64,000 bases of DNA from Paracrocinitomix mangrovi. GTDB lineage: Bacteria > Bacteroidota > Bacteroidia > Flavobacteriales_D > Crocinitomicaceae. Position 1 is the first letter of the stretch. Every line of letters begins with the position of its first letter. The translations under genes and the position numbers were made by a program. The stretch lies in NCBI RefSeq assembly GCF_019740355.2, contig NZ_CP091819.1, positions 4,301,763 to 4,365,762 of the forward strand, in the 5' to 3' direction. Below, in pieces: positions 26,588 to 35,137 of this stretch. The notes under the pieces are model-generated. The model searched no databases. It was not told the DNA's origin and saw nothing but the letters and a program-made list of their open reading frames with translations.

Positions 26588-27547
26588 ATGCCGACAATTA
26601 AAATTATTGAAAACTCTTCTGAACTGGGAGCTGGAACAAGAGGAGCAGGTTTAGGAATTGGTGCTTTAAAAGTAGCAGCACAAAATAAAAAATCGACATA
26701 TTTCACTCAATATGAGAGATTTGAATTAGAGAATGAGAACGATTTATTACACATTCCTTCAGATTTTGATTGGGGTAAATACATAGATGGGATACTTAGA
26801 ATTTATCAGCAGACAGCAGATGTAGTGGCTCATGTGTTAGGTGAAGGTGATTTCCCTTTGGTGTTGGCAGGAGATCATTCCAGTGCAGGAGGAACAATTG
26901 CAGGTATTAAAAAACAGTTTCCTAACAAACGTTTAGGTGTTGTTTGGATTGATGCGCATGCTGATTTACACTCGCCGTATACTTCACCTTCAGGTAATGT
27001 TCACGGTATGCCTTTGGCCACTGCACTTGCTATGGACAATAAAGAGTGTCAAAGAAATGAACCGCAAATTGAGACAAAAGAAAACTGGGAAGCTTTAAAA
27101 AATCTTTCAGCTGCCGCTCCAAATGTAAAGCCGGAGGATCTTGTGTTTATTGCAGTTAGAGATACAGAAAAGCCTGAAGACGAATTGATGGCTAGAAACA
27201 ATATTACAAATCATACAGTTGAAGAAGTCAGGCAAAAAGGAGTTGATGCCATTGCAGCGCTGGTGAAAGATCAATTAAAAGATTGTGATATGGTTTACAT
27301 CTCTTTTGATGTTGATTCTATGGATTGTGACATTGTATCTCGCGGTACAGGAACACCGGTTGAAAATGGATTAACTCCTGAAGAAGCAGCAGCTTTTATG
27401 AACATTTTTGCCAATTGGAACAAAGTTAATTGCATTGAGGTAGTGGAGGTCAATCCATGCCTGGATGACAAGATTAACAAGATGGCTGAAACAACATTTG
27501 ATATAATAGAAGAATTTACCAAAATACTTGAAAACAGAATTCAATGA
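26588..27547 (+). CDS. rocF: Arginase
   Basis: Hydrolyses arginine to ornithine and urea using two Mn ions; cytoplasmic. All ligand motifs of the ureohydrolase fold are present: GDHS (His97), WIDAHAD (Asp122, His124, Asp126) and SFDVDSMD (Asp241, Asp243). The SGNVHGMPLA loop (135-144) is the arginase-type substrate loop, which favours arginase over agmatinase or formimidoylglutamase. Length 319 is usual. Its last 4 bp (ATGA) overlap the argS start, so the enzyme consuming arginine and the synthetase charging it are co-translated. Confidence 0.9.
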   Translation: MPTIKIIENSSELGAGTRGAGLGIGALKVAAQNKKSTYFTQYERFELENENDLLHIPSDFDWGKYIDGILRIYQQTADVVAHVLGEGDFPLVLAGDHSSAGGTIAGIKKQFPNKRLGVVWIDAHADLHSPYTSPSGNVHGMPLATALAMDNKECQRNEPQIETKENWEALKNLSAAAPNVKPEDLVFIAVRDTEKPEDELMARNNITNHTVEEVRQKGVDAIAALVKDQLKDCDMVYISFDVDSMDCDIVSRGTGTPVENGLTPEEAAAFMNIFANWNKVNCIEVVEVNPCLDDKINKMAETTFDIIEEFTKILENRIQ

Positions 27548-29412
27548 GTCTTGAACAAATATTAATGCCTGAGGTTGAAAAATGCCTTGCGCAATTGTAC
27601 GATCAAAAAATTGACAACAATCAAATTCAACTTCAAAAAACAAGGACTGAATTTGTTGGAGACATCACACTAGTAGTATTTCCGTTTTTAAGGATATCAA
27701 AAAAAGGCCCTGAGCAAACTGCAGAGGAAATTGGTGCCCTTTTGATTGATCAAATAGAACTAATAAAAGGTTACAATGTAGTTAAGGGATTTCTAAACCT
27801 GGAAATTGCTAATTCATATTGGTTAACACAATTGAATGGAATTGAAGCTAACCAAAAATTTGGAGTAGACGCAACTAGTAGTGACACAGTGTTAGTAGAG
27901 TTTAGCTCACCAAATACTAACAAACCACTGCATTTGGGGCATTTGAGAAATATTTTCTTAGGAGATTCTGTATCTTCTGTATTGCAGGCAAATGGCAAGA
28001 AAGTAGTTCGAACTCAGATAATAAATGACAGAGGAATTCATATTTGTAAAAGTATGTATGCCTGGAAGAATTTTGGAAATACTGAAACGCCTGAATCAGC
28101 AGGAATGAAAGGTGATAAATTGGTGGGTAAATATTACGTTGAGTTTGATAAAGCAATGCGTGAGCAGGCCAAAGCATTGTTGGAAGAGTGGAATAAAGGA
28201 AACTTTGGAGATGTAGATGAAAAAACAATTGAAACATTCAAATCACTAAAAGAAAAAGAGGCAGATGGTAAAATCAAAGAATTGATTAATAACCAGACAC
28301 CAATAATGGCTGAGGTGAAAGAAATGTTGCTAAAATGGGAACAAAAAGATCCAGAAGTTTATCAGTTATGGGAAAAGATGAACGGCTGGGTTTACAATGG
28401 TTTTGACCAAACATACAAAACAATGGGCGTAGGTTTTGACCATTTATATTATGAGTCAGACACTTTTATAACTGGAAAAGAACTGGTAGAAGAAGGCCTG
28501 GCTAAAGGGATTTTTTATAAGCGAGAAGATGGTTCTGTTTGGGTTGATTTAACTGATGAAGGATTAGATGAAAAATTATTACTGCGTTCAGATGGAACTG
28601 CCGTTTACATGACCCAGGATATTGGAACAGCTTATCAAAGATTTAAAGATTATCCATCAATGACAGGTATGGTATATACTGTGGGTAATGAGCAAGATTA
28701 TCACTTTAAGGTCTTGTTTTTAATTCTTCAAAAATTGGGATTTGAGTGGGCCAAAAACTGTTTTCACTTGTCTTACGGAATGGTAGAATTACGTAACAAT
28801 GAAGGTGAAGTAGGGAAGATGAAATCAAGAGAGGGAACTGTTGTTGATGCAGATGATTTGATGGCTGAAGTAATTGATTCTGCTAAAGAAATGACTCAAG
28901 AACGTGGTCAGTTGGAAGGAATGAGCAATGAAGAAAAAGAAGATTTGTATCGCATAATTGGCTTGGGAGGATTAAAATATTATCTCTTAAAGGTTGATCC
29001 TAAAAAGAACATGGCATTTAACCCTGAAGAATCTGTTGATTTAAATGGAAATACCGGACCATTTATTCAGTATGCGCATGCACGTATTTCTTCTTTGTTA
29101 AGAAAAGCAGGCACATTAAATGGAGTGGAAACTTCAACTGAAATGGTTGATGCTGAACGAGAAATTATCAAATATTTGACAGCTTATCCAGATACTGTTA
29201 AACAAGCTGGAGATGAGCATTCACCTGCTTTGTTAGCTAATTATACTTATGATTTGGTGAAAATGTATAATTCATTTTATCAAAGTGTAAGTATCTTCAA
29301 AGAAGAGGACGAAAAAAAGGTCAACCTTAGATTGACCTTGAGTAAAAATGTCGGTAAAGTAATTCAGTCTTCAATGGCCATGTTAGGAATTGAAGTTCCT
29401 GAAAGGATGTAA
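27544..29412 (+). CDS. argS: Arginyl-tRNA synthetase
   Basis: Class I aminoacyl-tRNA synthetase that attaches arginine to tRNA-Arg. The HIGH motif appears as HLGH in SPNTNKPLHLGHLRN and the KMSKS-type loop as VGKMKSREGT. The N-terminal additional domain and the C-terminal DALR anticodon-binding domain, ending SKNVGKVIQSSMAMLGIEVPERM, are both present. At 622 residues it is complete. It overlaps arginase by 4 bp, and no separate promoter is visible. Confidence 0.96.
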   Translation: MSLEQILMPEVEKCLAQLYDQKIDNNQIQLQKTRTEFVGDITLVVFPFLRISKKGPEQTAEEIGALLIDQIELIKGYNVVKGFLNLEIANSYWLTQLNGIEANQKFGVDATSSDTVLVEFSSPNTNKPLHLGHLRNIFLGDSVSSVLQANGKKVVRTQIINDRGIHICKSMYAWKNFGNTETPESAGMKGDKLVGKYYVEFDKAMREQAKALLEEWNKGNFGDVDEKTIETFKSLKEKEADGKIKELINNQTPIMAEVKEMLLKWEQKDPEVYQLWEKMNGWVYNGFDQTYKTMGVGFDHLYYESDTFITGKELVEEGLAKGIFYKREDGSVWVDLTDEGLDEKLLLRSDGTAVYMTQDIGTAYQRFKDYPSMTGMVYTVGNEQDYHFKVLFLILQKLGFEWAKNCFHLSYGMVELRNNEGEVGKMKSREGTVVDADDLMAEVIDSAKEMTQERGQLEGMSNEEKEDLYRIIGLGGLKYYLLKVDPKKNMAFNPEESVDLNGNTGPFIQYAHARISSLLRKAGTLNGVETSTEMVDAEREIIKYLTAYPDTVKQAGDEHSPALLANYTYDLVKMYNSFYQSVSIFKEEDEKKVNLRLTLSKNVGKVIQSSMAMLGIEVPERM

Positions 29413-29416
29413 AGAA

Positions 29417-29791
29417 CTATTGTTTAGTTCCTGTATAATGAGTTGAATCTCCGTCTTTGTAGTATTTAAATGAAAGCTCATTTAAATTTCCTTGATAGAG
29501 AAAATAAAATACTTCATCATCAGTTGAAACCGGTTCAACATTGATTCCTTTTGTTGTAACTAATACCTCAAAAGCAGGGAATAAGTCTCCGTCAATTTTA
29601 ACTTTGTTTTTACTTACAACAGTAGCCAATACAGGAACATTTCCAGCCAGTGTATCTACCCCATTGTAAACTCCGCTTAAAACTCCAGAATAGTTTCCGG
29701 CAATCGTCTCTGCAGGTTGTTCTTTTTCACAAGAACCAACTATTAATCCAATGATTAAAGCTGTAACAGGTAATGCAAGATATTTTTTCAT
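29417..29791 (-). CDS. Small lipoprotein, unknown function
   Basis: The start is ATG 29791 (MKKYLALPVTALIIGLIVGSC), giving a lipoprotein signal with Cys21; the longer frame back to 29932 adds unrelated sequence overlapping hpf. The mature ~100 residues form a beta-rich domain (GNYSGVLSGVYNGVDTLAGNVPVLATVVSKNKVKIDG) like small single-domain lipoproteins of Bacteroidota. No known motif. It has a consensus -7 box and is divergent from hpf. Confidence 0.75.
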   Translation of the reverse strand: MKKYLALPVTALIIGLIVGSCEKEQPAETIAGNYSGVLSGVYNGVDTLAGNVPVLATVVSKNKVKIDGDLFPAFEVLVTTKGINVEPVSTDDEVFYFLYQGNLNELSFKYYKDGDSTHYTGTKQ

Positions 29792-29808
29792 TTCACATAG
29801 ATTTGGAG

Positions 29809-29816
29809 CAAAAATA
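29809..29816 (-). promoter_or_regulatory. Candidate -7 box (TATTTTTG)
   Basis: Exact TAnnTTTG match on the minus strand, 17 bp upstream of the lipoprotein ATG at 29791. Confidence 0.35.
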
Positions 29817-29896
29817 CGAATTAGATCATCAATTTTATTTATTGTGTAAAATTTTAATGATTTATTCGTAACTTCATGCATATACAAATGAGGCTT

Positions 29897-30196
29897 ATGA
29901 ATATCGAAATTCAATTCATACATGCGGTTCAAAACGATACATTAGAATCGCAAGTGACAACTAAATTAGAAGCATTATCAAAAAGATATGATTGGATAAC
30001 AAATGCTGCTGTATTCTTTAAAACGGAAAAGCATCCTAATGAAGAAAACTACGTTTGTGAAATCAGGTTATCTGTTCCTGGACCTCAGATTTTTGCTAGC
30101 TCAAATGAAGTAAATTTCAATAAAGCAATTAATACTACTATACAACAAATAAGTGTTCAGTTGGAAAAGCAAAAGGCAAAAATGTTGGCTCATTAG
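29897..30196 (+). CDS. hpf: Ribosome hibernation promoting factor (HPF/YfiA family), short form
   Basis: Binds the 30S subunit near the decoding centre and helps form inactive ribosomes in stationary phase. The ATG at 29897 (MNIEIQFIHAVQNDTLESQVTTKL) matches the family N-terminus; ATG 29876 would add seven residues. The 99 residues show the beta-alpha-beta-beta-beta-alpha order of the family (VTTKLEALSKRYDWITNAAVFFKTE ... VCEIRLSVPGPQIFASS ... INTTIQQISVQLEKQKAKM). It lacks the C-terminal extension of long HPF. It lies directly before a Crp/Fnr-type gene. Confidence 0.9.
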   Translation: MNIEIQFIHAVQNDTLESQVTTKLEALSKRYDWITNAAVFFKTEKHPNEENYVCEIRLSVPGPQIFASSNEVNFNKAINTTIQQISVQLEKQKAKMLAH

Positions 30197-30213
30197 ATTC
30201 TTTGTTATTTTTG
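30184..30213 (+). promoter_or_regulatory. Candidate promoter of second Crp/Fnr gene (TATTTTTG)
   Basis: Exact TAnnTTTG box at 30206-30213 with a TTG at 30185-30187 about 18 nt upstream. The box ends 7 nt before ATG 30221, so the transcript would be leaderless or nearly so. It overlaps the end of hpf. Confidence 0.4.
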
Positions 30214-30220
30214 TTCTGTA

Positions 30221-30853
30221 ATGAGCAATATTGTAGAGGAACTAACCAAGACATTTCCGGAGTTTTCAACGGAATTAAAAAGTGAAATTGTAAAGCAAGG
30301 GCGATTAATGCATCTCAAAGCAGGAGAGGTGTTAATGTCTATTGGTGGAGAATTTAGAACGATCCCTCTTATCACAAGTGGTGCTATTAAAGTGATGCGT
30401 GAAGATGAAGATGGTCGTGAGCTATTTCTTTACTATCTAAGACCCGGTCAAACATGTGCCATGTCACTTAATTGCTTTATGCTCTCAAAACCCAGTGAAG
30501 TTTATGCTGTAGCAGAAGAGGAAACAACTATAATAGCTTTAAAGGCAGAGAATATTGGTAGTTGGCTCGAGAAATTTCCTGATTGGAGAGCATTTGTTAT
30601 TGGAACCTTTCAATTGAGGTTTCATGAAATGTTGAGCACGATTGATGGGATCGCTTTCAGACAACTTGATGCAAGACTTTTAGAATTTTTAAAAGAAAAA
30701 GCGGCAGTAATGGGCACTAAAACAATCATTACCACTCATCAAGATTTAGCCGATCACCTCAATTCAACTCGTGAAGTTATTTCCAGACTTTTAAAAATCC
30801 TTGAAAAGAAAGGTGAGATTGAACTTGGGCGCAATAAGATTACGCTTGTGTGA
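30221..30853 (+). CDS. Crp/Fnr-family transcriptional regulator, full-length form
   Basis: DNA-binding regulator with an N-terminal cyclic-nucleotide-binding-type barrel (~15-125: LKAGEVLMSIGGEFRTIPLITSGAIKVMREDEDGRELFLYYLRPGQTCAMS). A dimer helix precedes an intact C-terminal winged helix-turn-helix (TTHQDLADHLNSTREVISRLLKILEKKGEIEL). Cysteines in QTCAMSLNCFM are conserved in many Bacteroidota members, but there is no classic Fnr N-terminal cluster. Its stop codon lies inside a perfect Crp palindrome, in front of the DUF983 and rhodanese genes, which suggests it regulates that unit and perhaps binds the site itself. Confidence 0.93.
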   Translation: MSNIVEELTKTFPEFSTELKSEIVKQGRLMHLKAGEVLMSIGGEFRTIPLITSGAIKVMREDEDGRELFLYYLRPGQTCAMSLNCFMLSKPSEVYAVAEEETTIIALKAENIGSWLEKFPDWRAFVIGTFQLRFHEMLSTIDGIAFRQLDARLLEFLKEKAAVMGTKTIITTHQDLADHLNSTREVISRLLKILEKKGEIELGRNKITLV

Positions 30854-30893
30854 CAATGGTCACAACACAATCCTTAATATCTAACGAACTTTG
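30849..30893 (+). promoter_or_regulatory. Candidate Crp-type operator and class-II promoter for DUF983-rhodanese
   Basis: TGTGACAATGGTCACA (30849-30864) is a perfect TGTGA-N6-TCACA palindrome overlapping the stop codon of the upstream Crp-family gene. A GAACTTTG element (30886-30893; one base off TAnnTTTG) follows. The palindrome centre is 36.5 bp before the last G, the same distance as at the DinB-fold gene promoter. The next ATG is at 30912. Confidence 0.5.
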
Positions 30894-30911
30894 TACTGTA
30901 AACCTTAAGAA

Positions 30912-31313
30912 ATGAAGAAGGGAACAAAATTATACAGCATTTTCAGAAACAGATGTCCTAGATGTCACGAAGGTCAGTTTTTTGAATCTAAGAATCCTTA
31001 CGATTTAAAAAATATGACTAAGATGCCTGAGGAATGTCCTGTATGTAGTCAAAAATATACACCTGAAACAGGTTTTTACTACGGCGCAATGTACGTAAGT
31101 TATGCGCTTGGAGTAGCAATTTGGGTGACTATTTGGGTAGCTACTTCTGTATTGTTTCCGAACATAACAACGTTTCAATTGCTAGGTGCAGTACTTACCG
31201 CATTATTGCTAATGTTTCCGGTTACGTTCAGAGCAGCTCGTTTAATTTGGGCCAATATCTTCATTAAATACACAGGTAAAGAAGAGTATTTAAAACAAAA
31301 ACAAAGCAAATAA
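30912..31313 (+). CDS. DUF983 membrane protein
   Basis: Unknown function. The N-terminus has two CxxC pairs (RCPRCHEGQFF; ECPVCSQKYTPETGFYYGAMYVSY), which look like a zinc ribbon, followed by two transmembrane helices (~55-80 and ~85-108). This is the standard DUF983 layout, and 133 residues is the usual length. It is 1 bp from the rhodanese gene and follows a Crp/Fnr gene with a perfect operator between them, so a redox- or sulfur-related envelope role is plausible but inferred. Confidence 0.9.
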   Translation: MKKGTKLYSIFRNRCPRCHEGQFFESKNPYDLKNMTKMPEECPVCSQKYTPETGFYYGAMYVSYALGVAIWVTIWVATSVLFPNITTFQLLGAVLTALLLMFPVTFRAARLIWANIFIKYTGKEEYLKQKQSK

Positions 31314-31314
31314 C

Positions 31315-31620
31315 ATGGGATTATTAGGAAGTTTATTAGGAAGAGGCTCTGGAGCCGCAGCAGAATTATTAAAAGATGGAGCTGTAATTATTGATGTAAG
31401 AACTCCAGGAGAGTTTCAAGGAGGACACGTAAAGGGAGCAAAAAATATTCCTTTACAGGAAATTCAAAAAAGAGAAAACGAAATTATGAATATTGGGAAA
31501 CCGGTAGTGTTTTGTTGCGCTAGTGGTGGAAGAAGTGGACAAGCAACGTCTTACTTCAAAAGCAAAGGCTTGAACTGTGAGAACGGTGGCGGATGGATGC
31601 AAGTGAACGGAATGGTTTAA
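31315..31620 (+). CDS. Single-domain rhodanese-like protein
   Basis: Sulfurtransferase-fold protein that carries sulfane sulfur as a Cys persulfide. The active-site loop CASGGRSGQA follows VVFC, with the likely catalytic Cys at CCASGGRSG, and the upstream rhodanese signature DVRTPGEFQGGHVKGAKNIPL is intact. 101 residues makes a single domain with no signal peptide. It is second in the DUF983-rhodanese unit behind the Crp-type gene, and a strong terminator follows. Confidence 0.93.
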   Translation: MGLLGSLLGRGSGAAAELLKDGAVIIDVRTPGEFQGGHVKGAKNIPLQEIQKRENEIMNIGKPVVFCCASGGRSGQATSYFKSKGLNCENGGGWMQVNGMV

Positions 31621-31641
31621 GTGTTAATAATAGTTGTTGTT

Positions 31642-31671
31642 AAAGCGTCTCTGATTAGAGGCGCTTTTTTT
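31642..31671 (+). terminator. Rho-independent terminator
   Basis: An 11-pair stem (AAAGCGTCTCT / AGAGGCGCTTT, one T-G pair) with loop GATT is followed by TTTT, 21 bp after the rhodanese stop codon. It closes the crp-DUF983-rhodanese unit. Confidence 0.9.
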
Positions 31672-31720
31672 GTTTACAATAACAAGGCATTTTTTAAAGC
31701 AAATTTTACGTTCGGTATAA

Positions 31721-31728
31721 TACTTTTG
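31721..31728 (+). promoter_or_regulatory. Candidate -7 box (TACTTTTG)
   Basis: Exact TAnnTTTG match 72 bp upstream of the PorP/SprF-family ATG. No clear -33 element; the leader would be about 65 nt. Confidence 0.35.
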
Positions 31729-31800
31729 AATTTATCAAGTTATTAAACTGTAACTAATTGACCCTGTCAGTTGTTTTTATAATAACCCAAACACCTCATA

Positions 31801-32688
31801 ATGAAAAAGTTTAATCTTCTTCTATTAGCTTTTGTGCCTTTTCACCTGTTTTGTCAAGATCCTTTAATGATTTCTGCCGGACTTCAGCAACCGTATGTCC
31901 ACAATCCTGCTTCGTTTGGAGCTTTTAATAAGTTCTCATTTAATGCAGCTGGAAGTTTCCAAGACCAAAATGTGATCATAGGTTATACAACCGAATCTAC
32001 ATTAAATATGGAGTATGGAGGCGTTATTAACACCAAGAATAATACGCGTATTCCATTTGGTATTGGTCTCAATGGCTTTTATCAAAATTATTACCAAAGA
32101 ATTGCATTCAACGCTAATATTCCCTTTGCATATCATTTGGATTTTGATGACACTAAATTGTCTTTTGGATTGGCTCCCGGAATTCATTATTTAAAAATGG
32201 GACAACCCTGGATTGGAACAGGTGATCCCGAAATAGAAAAGTTGTTTTTTGATTTATCAGCAGGTTTTATGTGGTCTGGCGAGAATTTTTATGCGGGATT
32301 AAGTACTACTCATTTTACAGGTCCAGAAGTTCCTGAATTGCCATTTTCTGTGATTGATAGAAACATTCATGCTCATGGTGGATACCGATTCAAAATAAAG
32401 GAACACAGTATTTATCCGGTTTCCTCAATTGCCGTATCAATAAGACAAAGATCAAGAGCCCAATTGATGGTGTACTACATGACTCCAAGGGATATTTTTT
32501 CAGTAGGCTTGGGGTATTGTACAGATAGAATTTATTCGGGTACCGTAGGTATACAATTAAAAGGGATTCGGGCAAATTATTACTTGAATTACATGCCTTT
32601 CTTTTCGGGAATATACTTTTTTAAACACCAAGTAAAACTGAGCTATACTTTACCGTTTAAAGATAAATCAACGGGCAACAGCAAATAA
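31801..32688 (+). CDS. PorP/SprF-family type IX secretion membrane protein
   Basis: Outer-membrane beta-barrel family associated with the T9SS and with surface attachment of secreted proteins. A signal peptide ends at ~19 (HLFCQ). The family opening DPLMISAGLQQPYVHNPASFGAFNKFSFNAAG and the alternating beta strands through to PFFSGIYFFKHQVKLSYTL are typical. At 295 residues it is complete. It stands alone here, without a partner SprE or OmpA-like gene, so it is probably one of several paralogues. The last 21 bp overlap the convergent gene. Confidence 0.9.
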   Translation: MKKFNLLLLAFVPFHLFCQDPLMISAGLQQPYVHNPASFGAFNKFSFNAAGSFQDQNVIIGYTTESTLNMEYGGVINTKNNTRIPFGIGLNGFYQNYYQRIAFNANIPFAYHLDFDDTKLSFGLAPGIHYLKMGQPWIGTGDPEIEKLFFDLSAGFMWSGENFYAGLSTTHFTGPEVPELPFSVIDRNIHAHGGYRFKIKEHSIYPVSSIAVSIRQRSRAQLMVYYMTPRDIFSVGLGYCTDRIYSGTVGIQLKGIRANYYLNYMPFFSGIYFFKHQVKLSYTLPFKDKSTGNSK

Positions 32689-33063
32689 CTCACCTATCAA
32701 CATTTCCTCTTCTCTTTTTTGAAATGGAAGATAAAAAACTGGAAGTTCTTCTTCAGGATTTTTAATGTCAATGGCAATACAGTCTTGTGTTTCGTCTTCT
32801 GAAATGTCTACTTTAACTTCGTAAGTAACGGCATAGGCGCGAATTCTGTCATGAGACAACTCTTCATTTCCAAATTTTGAGAGTGTTTGCACCACTTTAC
32901 CTATGTTGGGAACATTTTTGTTGTCAATCTCCATCTCCATTGGGTGTACCTGACCAACAGAGTCAATAAATCCGCCAAATGGATAAGCTTCACCGGTTTC
33001 GTTTAATAAATCTGTTGCGTATTCAACGCAGTGGTCCAGAAGATTTTGATTGTCTTGGTTCAT
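32668..33063 (-). CDS. Uncharacterised 131-residue cytoplasmic protein
   Basis: I do not recognise the family. There is no signal or membrane segment. The N-terminal half is helical (NLLDHCVEYATDLLNETGEAYPFGGFID). The rest is beta-rich and acidic (DRIRAYAVTYEVKVDISEDETQDCIAIDIKNPEEELPVFYLPFQ). It is 49 bp downstream of uvrB on the same strand and might be co-transcribed. The 3' end overlaps the PorP/SprF gene by 21 bp. Confidence 0.75.
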   Translation of the reverse strand: MNQDNQNLLDHCVEYATDLLNETGEAYPFGGFIDSVGQVHPMEMEIDNKNVPNIGKVVQTLSKFGNEELSHDRIRAYAVTYEVKVDISEDETQDCIAIDIKNPEEELPVFYLPFQKREEEMLIGELFAVAR

Positions 33064-33112
33064 TGTAATTGAATTTGTTTTTACAAAGTTCGCATTTATA
33101 CTTTGATTAATA

Positions 33113-35137
33113 TTATTCTTCTATAGATTTTAACCTTTTCTGCAATACAAACATTTCATCTCTTAATCTTGCTGCTTCAATAAAGTCGAGTTCTTTTGCG
33201 GCAGCTTCCATGTCTTTTTGTGATTTTTTGATGGCTTTTTCCAATTGATCCTTACTCATGTATTCAATCACCGGATCTGCCGCCATTTGCATTTCTGTTT
33301 CAGTTTCGTAAATGGCTGTTACATTATCACCATCTGCCACTTTTGTTTGCTTAAGGATGCTCTCTCTACTTTTCTTAATTTGTTGTGGTGTGATGTTATG
33401 ATCTTTATTGTATTCCTCTTGAATCGTTCTTCTTCTGTTGGTCTCGTCAATGGTTTTACGCATTGAGTCTGTTATCTTGTCTGCGTACATGATCACTCGC
33501 CCGTTAACATTTCTTGCGGCTCTACCTACGGTTTGAACCAGGGCTCTTTCAGATCTTAAGAATCCTTCCTTATCTGCATCAATAATAGCTACTAAAGAAA
33601 CTTCAGGTAAATCCAATCCCTCTCGCAATAAGTTAACACCAATCAAAACATCAAATTCTCCCAAGCGCAATTGACGCAATATTTCCACTCTTTCCAGGGT
33701 ATCAACATCCGAATGGATATACCTACAAGGAATAGACATTTTGTCAAGATATTTTTGAAGTTCTTCGGCCATTCTCTTTGTCAGAGTAGTCACCAATACA
33801 CGCTCATCCTTTTCTTTTCGAATGTGTATTTCTTCAATTAGATCATCAATTTGATTTTTACTTGGGCGTATTTCTATAATTGGATCTAACAAACCTGTTG
33901 GACGAATAATTTGTTCAACGTAAATACCTTCAGATTTTTCCAATTCATAATCAGCCGGAGTTGCTGAAACGTAGAGCGTTTGACCTGTAACTGATTCAAA
34001 TTCTTCAAATTTCAGTGGTCTGTTGTCCATGGCAGCAGGCAATCTAAATCCAAACTCTACAAGATTTTGTTTTCTAGATCTATCTCCTCCATACATGGCC
34101 CTAATTTGTGGAATCGTTACGTGACTTTCATCTATCATCAAAACAAAGTCATCAGGAAAATAATCTATTAAACAGAAAGGTCTTGATCCTGGAGGCCTTC
34201 CGTCAAAATATCTTGAATAGTTCTCAATACCTGAGCAATAACCCAGTTCACGAATCATTTCTAAGTCGTAATTAACACGATCCTCAATTCTCTTAGCTTC
34301 CAAAACTTTTCCTTCTCCCCTTAAAAATTCAAGGTGCTTACCAAGATCCAGTTCAATTTCTCCAATGGCAGAATTTATGGTTGATTGACTGGTAACAAAA
34401 ATGTTTGCAGGGAAAATATTGATTTCTGTAAAGTCTTCTATTTTACTGTTGTTAATAGGGTCAAAAGTGTAGATTTCTTCAATTTCATCACCCCAAAATA
34501 TGATACGCAATGCATAGTCAACATAAGCCAAAAATACATCTATGGTGTCTCCTTTAACCCTAAAATTTCCTCGTTCAGGTGCTGTATCATTCCTTGAATA
34601 TAGATTCTCTACAAGTTTCAGTAAAAACTTGTTTCTGGAAACGTTCATTCCCTTGGTAACATGGATAATAGACTCCTCAAATTCCTTGGGATTTCCGATA
34701 CCATAAATACATGAAACTGAAGCTACAATTAACACATCTCTTCTTCCTGAAAGTAGGGCAGAGGTGGCTGAAAGGCGCAACTTCTCAATTTCATCATTGA
34801 TAGACATGTCCTTTTCAATGAAAGTATCTGTTACAGGCAAATATGCCTCTGGTTGATAGTAGTCATAATACGAAACAAAGTATTCTACAGCATTATCAGG
34901 AAAAAACTGTTTAAACTCACCATATAGCTGTGCGGCTAATGTTTTGTTGTGAGATAAAACAAGTGTAGGGCGATTCAGTTTTTCCACCACATTAGCCATG
35001 GTGAATGTTTTTCCACTTCCCGTTACTCCTAAAAGTGTTTGAAATTGCTCGCCATTTTCAAATCCCTGAACAATTTGCTCAATTGCCTGAGGTTGATCTC
35101 CTGTTGGTTTATAATCTGCTTGTATTTTAAAGTCCAT
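33113..35137 (-). CDS. uvrB: Excinuclease ABC subunit B
   Basis: Helicase-like damage-recognition subunit of nucleotide excision repair. It has the Walker A motif GVTGSGKTFTMANV, the UvrB beta-hairpin region, the DEAD-type DESH box, helicase motifs V/VI (LIGVNLLREGLDLPEVSLVAIIDADKEGFLRS; QTVGRAARN), and a C-terminal UVR domain (FIEAARLRDEMFVLQKRL) that binds UvrC. At 674 residues it is complete. The start overlaps the end of ispH by 11 bp, so the two are co-translated. Confidence 0.97.
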   Translation of the reverse strand: MDFKIQADYKPTGDQPQAIEQIVQGFENGEQFQTLLGVTGSGKTFTMANVVEKLNRPTLVLSHNKTLAAQLYGEFKQFFPDNAVEYFVSYYDYYQPEAYLPVTDTFIEKDMSINDEIEKLRLSATSALLSGRRDVLIVASVSCIYGIGNPKEFEESIIHVTKGMNVSRNKFLLKLVENLYSRNDTAPERGNFRVKGDTIDVFLAYVDYALRIIFWGDEIEEIYTFDPINNSKIEDFTEINIFPANIFVTSQSTINSAIGEIELDLGKHLEFLRGEGKVLEAKRIEDRVNYDLEMIRELGYCSGIENYSRYFDGRPPGSRPFCLIDYFPDDFVLMIDESHVTIPQIRAMYGGDRSRKQNLVEFGFRLPAAMDNRPLKFEEFESVTGQTLYVSATPADYELEKSEGIYVEQIIRPTGLLDPIIEIRPSKNQIDDLIEEIHIRKEKDERVLVTTLTKRMAEELQKYLDKMSIPCRYIHSDVDTLERVEILRQLRLGEFDVLIGVNLLREGLDLPEVSLVAIIDADKEGFLRSERALVQTVGRAARNVNGRVIMYADKITDSMRKTIDETNRRRTIQEEYNKDHNITPQQIKKSRESILKQTKVADGDNVTAIYETETEMQMAADPVIEYMSKDQLEKAIKKSQKDMEAAAKELDFIEAARLRDEMFVLQKRLKSIEE

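Noticed and set aside
29792..29932. N-terminal extension of the small lipoprotein gene up to 29932
   Set aside because: The extra 47 residues are unlike a signal peptide, run over the promoter box and overlap hpf; the ATG at 29791 gives a proper lipoprotein signal.
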